Shown one piece after another: positions 12,270-15,993 of a DNA stretch of 15,993 bases (position 1 is its first letter; every line of letters begins with the position of its first letter). The notes below the pieces were generated by a model. That model was not told where the DNA came from and did not search any database. It worked only from the letters and a program-made list of their open reading frames with translations. The stretch is from Thermoflexales bacterium (GTDB lineage: Bacteria; Chloroflexota; Anaerolineae; Fen-1058): the NCBI GenBank assembly GCA_016931085.1, contig JAFGFO010000141.1:1-15993 (forward strand), given 5' to 3'. The position numbers and the translations under genes were made by a program.

Positions 12270-15185
12270 TCAACGGGCCTGCCGCCGCCGCCGCCCCCGC
12301 CAGACAGCGAGAGCCAGGCCGCTGCCGAGGGCGAGGGCAAATGCCAGGAAAAGCAGCGCCGCCAGCGACGCGCCGCGCGCGCGGAAGCCTCGATGGCTGA
12401 TGAGAGTCGGCGCCTGCCCGTCTTGCGCGACGAGAAAATGGGAAAAGCCCGGCGTGTCCGCCTCGGCGTAGAGATAGTCACCCAAGACACCACCGCCGGA
12501 AGCTGCCAACTGGACCCAGTCCGGCGCGACGTAGCGATAGATACGCGGAGTCGTGACGCCATTCAGTGCATCGGTAACCACCCACAAGCGCACCGTGGCC
12601 GCCGCGTCATTCTCAGCCGCGATCTCGAAACAGCGCCCGGCGTAGGGATATGCAGCGCCGGCGCCCGCCGTCGTGCAGTATTCACCGTCGGCCAGCGCAC
12701 GCACGCTGGCGGTGACGGCGCCCAGGTCATGGGTCGTGCTGATGGTCATACCCCGGTAGTGGACGCTGCCGCTGCCATCACCGATTTCCAGGAAAGAAAC
12801 GGCCTCGCCGTTCACGGCGCGTGTCTGCCGCAGCGTGCCCTGGTTGACGAGGCTGTGAGTGACCGTGAGCGCCGCCCCTTCCGAGATGACGAGTTCCGCG
12901 TCGGGCTCGACGACGAGGCGGTAAGGATGAGCATCCGCGTCCAGGTTGATGATGTTGCCGGCACTGACGACGACGATGTCGCCCAGGCCAGGCACGTCGT
13001 CTCCCTCCCACGTGCTAGCCGCGTCCCAGTCCCCGCTTTCATCCGAGACGTGGGTGGGACCGACCAGCACCCGTAGTGTGTCGCTCATAAAGGGGGTGCT
13101 GCCCAACATGGCCTCGAGCGTAACGGTATACCAGGTATAGTCGACCAAGCCTTCCAGAGTGTACACACGGGTGGGGCTCAAGATGCCGGTGATAGACAGG
13201 GGCGACGAGACCGTCGAGCTATGATACTCGATCTGCCAGGTGCTCGTCGGGGGCAGGACACTGCTGACGCTCCAGCTAAGGTGCACCGCCTCACTGGCTG
13301 GGACAACCGAAAGCACTACTTCCTCTCCACGTAGAGGATGAGGATAGTGCAGCTCCCCAAAATTGTAGCGGCCGGCCCCCTCCCGGTAGATTCTCTCTCC
13401 CGCCTGCGGCGGCCTGAAGAAGAAAGACAGATCCTCAGCTTGCCAATTCCAGGCACTTGCGCCTACACCAGCGCAGCGCCAACTCGTGTTATTATCGCCA
13501 GCGCTGCCGGCGTGGCCAGGCTCGTACTCGTAGGTGTTACTAAACACATAGGTCTCTTTCAGGCGCACCTCGTCGGTGAAATAATAGCCCTGGTACGCCC
13601 GCGTCTGCCCACCAAAACCACCTGGCCGGGACAGGTTCCTAAAGGTGTTGTTGTAAATCAAGCCCGGGGCCGACATGGTCACCGCCGCGTCACTCGCGTC
13701 TTGAACCTCGGTTTGTTCGAAAACGTTGTCGGACAAAATACCAAACGTCGTGGCAGGATTAAAGATGGTCAGGTAATACTTGATATGACCGGCGATAAAA
13801 TGGTTGTGCCTGACGACAAACTTTTGCAAATCGCCGGCCCATGGCCCCACCGCGCCCTTCCACCAATAGAAGGTGTTATCTTCGACGTAATGCGCGTCTA
13901 TATCGTCTGGCATCCAAGCGGTGTCAAAATACACACCGTTTCTGGCCGTCTTGGCCGTTTCTGAGCTGTACCAGTCGTTCCAATCTCGCTCGTACTGCTG
14001 CATAAACCCGGCCGAATCGTACAGCTCGGCCCAGATTGAAAGCTGGCCCACAGCCGGCGACCCAAAATCGACACTCGTGCCGGGAATGTGGTCGCCGGCC
14101 AGCACCCAAGCTGCTTCACCGGACGTGCTGAGAGCAGCCAGGCTGCACTGGTTCAGGTATAGCCCGAGATAATCTCCCTGGTATATCCCCAGATTGCTAA
14201 AATCGCGCCCCAGCTTGAGCTCGTTCATCCCGCGTCTAACAGGGACCCCCTCCAATACGCTCCTTGTCGTTAGGGTATTGGAGGTGACCTGGCTGAATAC
14301 ACCGATGTCGACTGTCGCGCCAGCCTCAGCGGTGTTGAGGTAAAAGTAGAGCCGCACGACCGTCCCGCTGCCGCCGGTCTCGTCGAGATTGAATTTCGCC
14401 GAAGCGGGATTGCCTCTGTCATCCAACCTGGCTATCACGGTATAGCCAGAAGCTTGGGAAGCGTTTCGATCCCTGGCCGTCGCACCGGCCTGAAAGCCTT
14501 TAACGACGTTGTCAGGGGTTCCCGGCTTGGCGGGTATGAGAGCAGCTTCACCAACGATTCCATAACCCGTGTTGTCGAGAGAATGTCCTTCTTCCCAGGG
14601 AGCGTACCACGTCCGTTTGAACACATTGTTGTCGATCAAGCCCTTAGGTGTATTCGCCAGCAGAATCGCTCGATGATAAATACCTTCGAAGCGACAGTGA
14701 TCAATTCGATAATTATCCACATGATCGAGCTCAAAGATCCAGGCTATGCCTACATCTCTCTGAAAGGCATAAAAACTGATGCCACTCACGCGCACGAAAT
14801 TGGAATGTCCACCACCTATGTTCCAGGTGACAAACCCGGGGGCATTCGAAGCAAGCGTCAACTGGCTTTGATCCGGACCTTGGCCAATCAGGCTCACGTC
14901 ACCGCTCAACTGGAGAGTGGTCTCCCACGTGGCTTGGCAAGCAGGTAGATAGACAATCCCGCCGCCGTTGGCTTGAACGTCGGCCACAGCAGCACTGACG
15001 TCCGCAAAAGCACAGCTAGCCGCCGTCACCGAGTATTCGGCTGCAACTCCCTGAGCCTCAAGGCGCGAACCGTGCCAGGCAAGTGAGACCAAGAGAACGA
15101 CCAGGCTAACCATCAGCGCCCGGCTCATACGTTGCACCGGGAAACCGGCAGCTGTCTTTCCTGAACCAAGATTTTTCGCATTCAT
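12270..15185 (-). CDS. Membrane-anchored beta-helix protein with an inserted beta-sandwich, FN3 and G8-like domain
   Basis: The protein has 971 aa. GAGG (15194-15197) lies eight bases before the ATG. The N-terminus has a long basic n-region, then an export signal (RALMVSLVVLLVSLAW, likely cut near LEAQ, residue 45). Residues about 55-615 form a parallel beta-helix (GGGIVYLP, YRIDHCRFEG, HYVEDNTF, VRHNHF, LIYNNTF, closing YPHPL). It is interrupted at about 214-390 by a distinct beta-sandwich-like segment. FN3 follows (620-709), then one G8-like unit (710-790) and a beta domain ending TPGFSHFLVA. The C-terminus is unlike its neighbours: a hydrophobic helix (about 938-962) and an Arg-rich tail RGRRRRQAR, a membrane stop-transfer anchor without LPXTG. 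It should therefore be fixed in the cell membrane facing outward. It is translated right after the headless fragment upstream and precedes the 933-aa gene by 52 bases. No catalytic motif is recognised. Confidence 0.87.
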   Translation of the reverse strand: MNAKNLGSGKTAAGFPVQRMSRALMVSLVVLLVSLAWHGSRLEAQGVAAEYSVTAASCAFADVSAAVADVQANGGGIVYLPACQATWETTLQLSGDVSLIGQGPDQSQLTLASNAPGFVTWNIGGGHSNFVRVSGISFYAFQRDVGIAWIFELDHVDNYRIDHCRFEGIYHRAILLANTPKGLIDNNVFKRTWYAPWEEGHSLDNTGYGIVGEAALIPAKPGTPDNVVKGFQAGATARDRNASQASGYTVIARLDDRGNPASAKFNLDETGGSGTVVRLYFYLNTAEAGATVDIGVFSQVTSNTLTTRSVLEGVPVRRGMNELKLGRDFSNLGIYQGDYLGLYLNQCSLAALSTSGEAAWVLAGDHIPGTSVDFGSPAVGQLSIWAELYDSAGFMQQYERDWNDWYSSETAKTARNGVYFDTAWMPDDIDAHYVEDNTFYWWKGAVGPWAGDLQKFVVRHNHFIAGHIKYYLTIFNPATTFGILSDNVFEQTEVQDASDAAVTMSAPGLIYNNTFRNLSRPGGFGGQTRAYQGYYFTDEVRLKETYVFSNTYEYEPGHAGSAGDNNTSWRCAGVGASAWNWQAEDLSFFFRPPQAGERIYREGAGRYNFGELHYPHPLRGEEVVLSVVPASEAVHLSWSVSSVLPPTSTWQIEYHSSTVSSPLSITGILSPTRVYTLEGLVDYTWYTVTLEAMLGSTPFMSDTLRVLVGPTHVSDESGDWDAASTWEGDDVPGLGDIVVVSAGNIINLDADAHPYRLVVEPDAELVISEGAALTVTHSLVNQGTLRQTRAVNGEAVSFLEIGDGSGSVHYRGMTISTTHDLGAVTASVRALADGEYCTTAGAGAAYPYAGRCFEIAAENDAAATVRLWVVTDALNGVTTPRIYRYVAPDWVQLAASGGGVLGDYLYAEADTPGFSHFLVAQDGQAPTLISHRGFRARGASLAALLFLAFALALGSGLALAVWRGRRRRQAR
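14016..14546 (-). other. Beta-sandwich-like insertion within the beta-helix of the 971-aa protein
   Basis: Residues about 214-390 interrupt the run of beta-helix coils. They lack IDHC/EDNTF-type coil motifs and instead read like a jelly-roll: GYTVIARLDDRGNPASAKFN, VVRLYFYLNTAEAGATVDIG, GDYLGLYLNQC, VGQLSIWAELYDS. Coils resume with NGVYFDTAW...HYVEDNTF. I infer a folded domain, possibly carbohydrate-binding, looped out of the helix; the family is not recognised. Confidence 0.55.
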
Positions 15186-15193
15186 GCTTGTTT

Positions 15194-15198
15194 CCTCA
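15194..15198 (-). promoter_or_regulatory. Overlapping stop codon and ribosome binding site (translational coupling)
   Basis: On the minus strand TTGAGGAAACAAGCATG contains the TGA stop of the fragment (15198-15196) inside the GAGG Shine-Dalgarno of the 971-aa gene, with ATG at 15185. Translation of the two was probably coupled, so they belonged to one operon before the upstream gene was shortened. Confidence 0.7.
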
Positions 15199-15804
15199 AT
15201 ATGCCCTCATAATCAGCGGCAGGTACACCGAGATGCCGGTGGGCATCACGCGCACCGTCGCGCTCAGCAGAGGGTCGGTGCCGATGGCGGTCAGCGTGAC
15301 GGTGTACCAGGTATAGTTGGTCAAACTCGTCAAGGTGTAGGCCCGCGTGGAGCCGGGAATGCCGGTGATGGCCGGGTACAAGCTGCCGATGGTGTAGTAA
15401 TCAATTTGCCAGGTGCTCGTCGCGGGCAAGCTGCCTTCAACGCTCCAACTCAAGTGGACGGCATGGTCGGCCGGCGCGCCGCTCAACTTCAAGACAGGCC
15501 CAGGCGCTGCTGGGGAGGGTATATAGTCGCCGCTTTCCCACCTGGCCAGGGCCGGGATCGTTCCCTGGCCAAAAGGCATATCTCCGCCAATAGACGGCCA
15601 GGCCAACGCGCCATAGAAGGCCGGTTTCGACGTGAGATAATACGAGGCCGGCAGCGTCTGCGGATAGGCCGGATTCCAGGTGAGCGTGCCCCGCAGGTTG
15701 TTGCCGTGTATCACCACGTCAGCCGGATTCCCATTCGCGTCGGCCGGGATATAGATTCCATCTTGTGACACCGCAGTGCTTCCGATGTTGGTGATTACCC
15801 ACAA
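15196..15804 (-). CDS. Headless C-terminal fragment of a beta-helix/FN3 secreted protein (probable remnant)
   Basis: The 202 codons begin at TTG (15804). Residues 1-95 are the last coils of a beta-helix protein (VSQDGIYIP, VVIHGNNLRGTL, LPASYYLTSKPAFYG, a typical closing segment), 103-190 are FN3 and 193-200 the tail VYLPLIMR. There is no signal peptide and no start of the beta-helix. In frame upstream the sequence turns Arg/Cys/His-rich and hits a TGA near 15904, so the N-terminal part is missing here. A perfect AGGAGG (15811-15816) six bases before the TTG could drive translation, but a secreted domain without an export signal would be stranded in the cytoplasm. I read it as a truncated gene. 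A frameshift or assembly error at 15800-15810 is the alternative. Confidence 0.7.
   Translation of the reverse strand: MWVITNIGSTAVSQDGIYIPADANGNPADVVIHGNNLRGTLTWNPAYPQTLPASYYLTSKPAFYGALAWPSIGGDMPFGQGTIPALARWESGDYIPSPAAPGPVLKLSGAPADHAVHLSWSVEGSLPATSTWQIDYYTIGSLYPAITGIPGSTRAYTLTSLTNYTWYTVTLTAIGTDPLLSATVRVMPTGISVYLPLIMRAY
15216..15440 (-). repeat. Direct repeat: terminal FN3 cassette and tail, copy in the fragment gene
   Basis: This is the partner of 9436-9660 (offset 5780 bases, no indels). Substitutions are spread along the unit and are fewest at the C-terminal end of the coding sequence. Recombination between the two copies would delete the 971-aa gene and most of the 933-aa gene. Confidence 0.88.
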
Positions 15805-15993
15805 GTCCCACCTCCTCGCGGGAAGGGGTGTTGCGCGGCAAAGGCCAGGGTGGTGGCGGTGATGAAGACAGCTCGAAGTCCAGCGAGGAGGACATAGGGG
15901 CCATCAAGGTCGGAAGAAAGGCCCAACTTGCCGCCCAAGCATCGGAGCCACAAGACAGCGTTGCGAGGCCAGGTATGGGCGATATGGTACACA
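15805..15993. other. Unassigned stretch at the right edge
   Basis: Several frames are open here. On the minus strand one frame runs from the edge to a stop at 15795, overlapping the fragment by about 10 bases. It encodes a hydrophobic segment (VLLAGLRAVFITATTLAFAA) and ends QHPFPRGGGTCG. On the plus strand the frame starting at 15801 is open to the edge and reads acidic, Ser/Gly-rich sequence (GDEDSSKSSEED). I recognise none of these and cannot tell whether this is the end of another gene, part of an insertion element or non-coding DNA. Confidence 0.3.

Noticed and set aside
12270..12360. LPXTG sortase signal at the C-terminus of the 971-aa protein
   Set aside because: A hydrophobic helix and Arg tail are present, but there is no LPXTG-like motif before them. 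A plain membrane anchor fits better.
12042..13076. Plus-strand open frame of about 344 codons
   Set aside because: It spans the end of one real minus-strand gene, a 52-base spacer and the start of the next gene's C-terminal part. It has low-complexity Pro/Arg-rich sequence and no ribosome binding site.

Overview
The window looks like a piece of a Chloroflexota genome, most likely Anaerolineae-like. It is fairly GC-rich. Its genes encode very large, modular, secreted proteins. Three of the four C-termini visible carry or resemble a short tail of the form (I/V)YLP(V/L)(V/I)(I/M)(K/R), a C-terminal tail I associate with exported Chloroflexota proteins. The taxonomic call is inferred from protein style, because no rRNA or other phylogenetic marker is present.

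All five genes lie on the minus strand, so the window reads right to left. At the right edge (15805-15993) is a short stretch I cannot assign. It abuts a headless C-terminal fragment of a beta-helix/FN3 protein (15196-15804). The fragment's stop codon overlaps the ribosome binding site of a 971-aa beta-helix protein with a C-terminal membrane anchor (12270-15185). A 933-aa beta-helix protein with two G8-like modules follows after 52 bases (9416-12217). Next come a good sigma70-type promoter and a perfect 33-base palindrome. These lead into a giant 2451-aa protein (1908-9263). Finally, after a 233-base gap holding a degenerate palindromic repeat, a secreted tandem-repeat protein begins (1674) and runs off the left edge.

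The centrepiece is the 2451-aa protein. In order it has a signal peptide, two beta-helix + FN3 units, a Big_5-like Ig domain, seven FG-GAP/VCBS calcium-binding repeats (enough for one integrin-like seven-bladed propeller), a DUF11-like domain, and a clostripain-type (C11) cysteine peptidase with its His/Cys dyad intact. These are followed by another FN3 domain, a cohesin-like domain, a type I dockerin, a second cohesin-like domain and the Chloroflexota tail. A protease and both halves of the cohesin-dockerin pair are therefore on one chain, next to smaller proteins built from the same beta-helix and FN3 cassettes.

My reading is a cell-surface complex or adhesion/degradation locus in which modules have been copied and shuffled. 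No enzymatic substrate can be read from the sequence. I see no tRNA, rRNA or CRISPR array, and no recognisable transposase.
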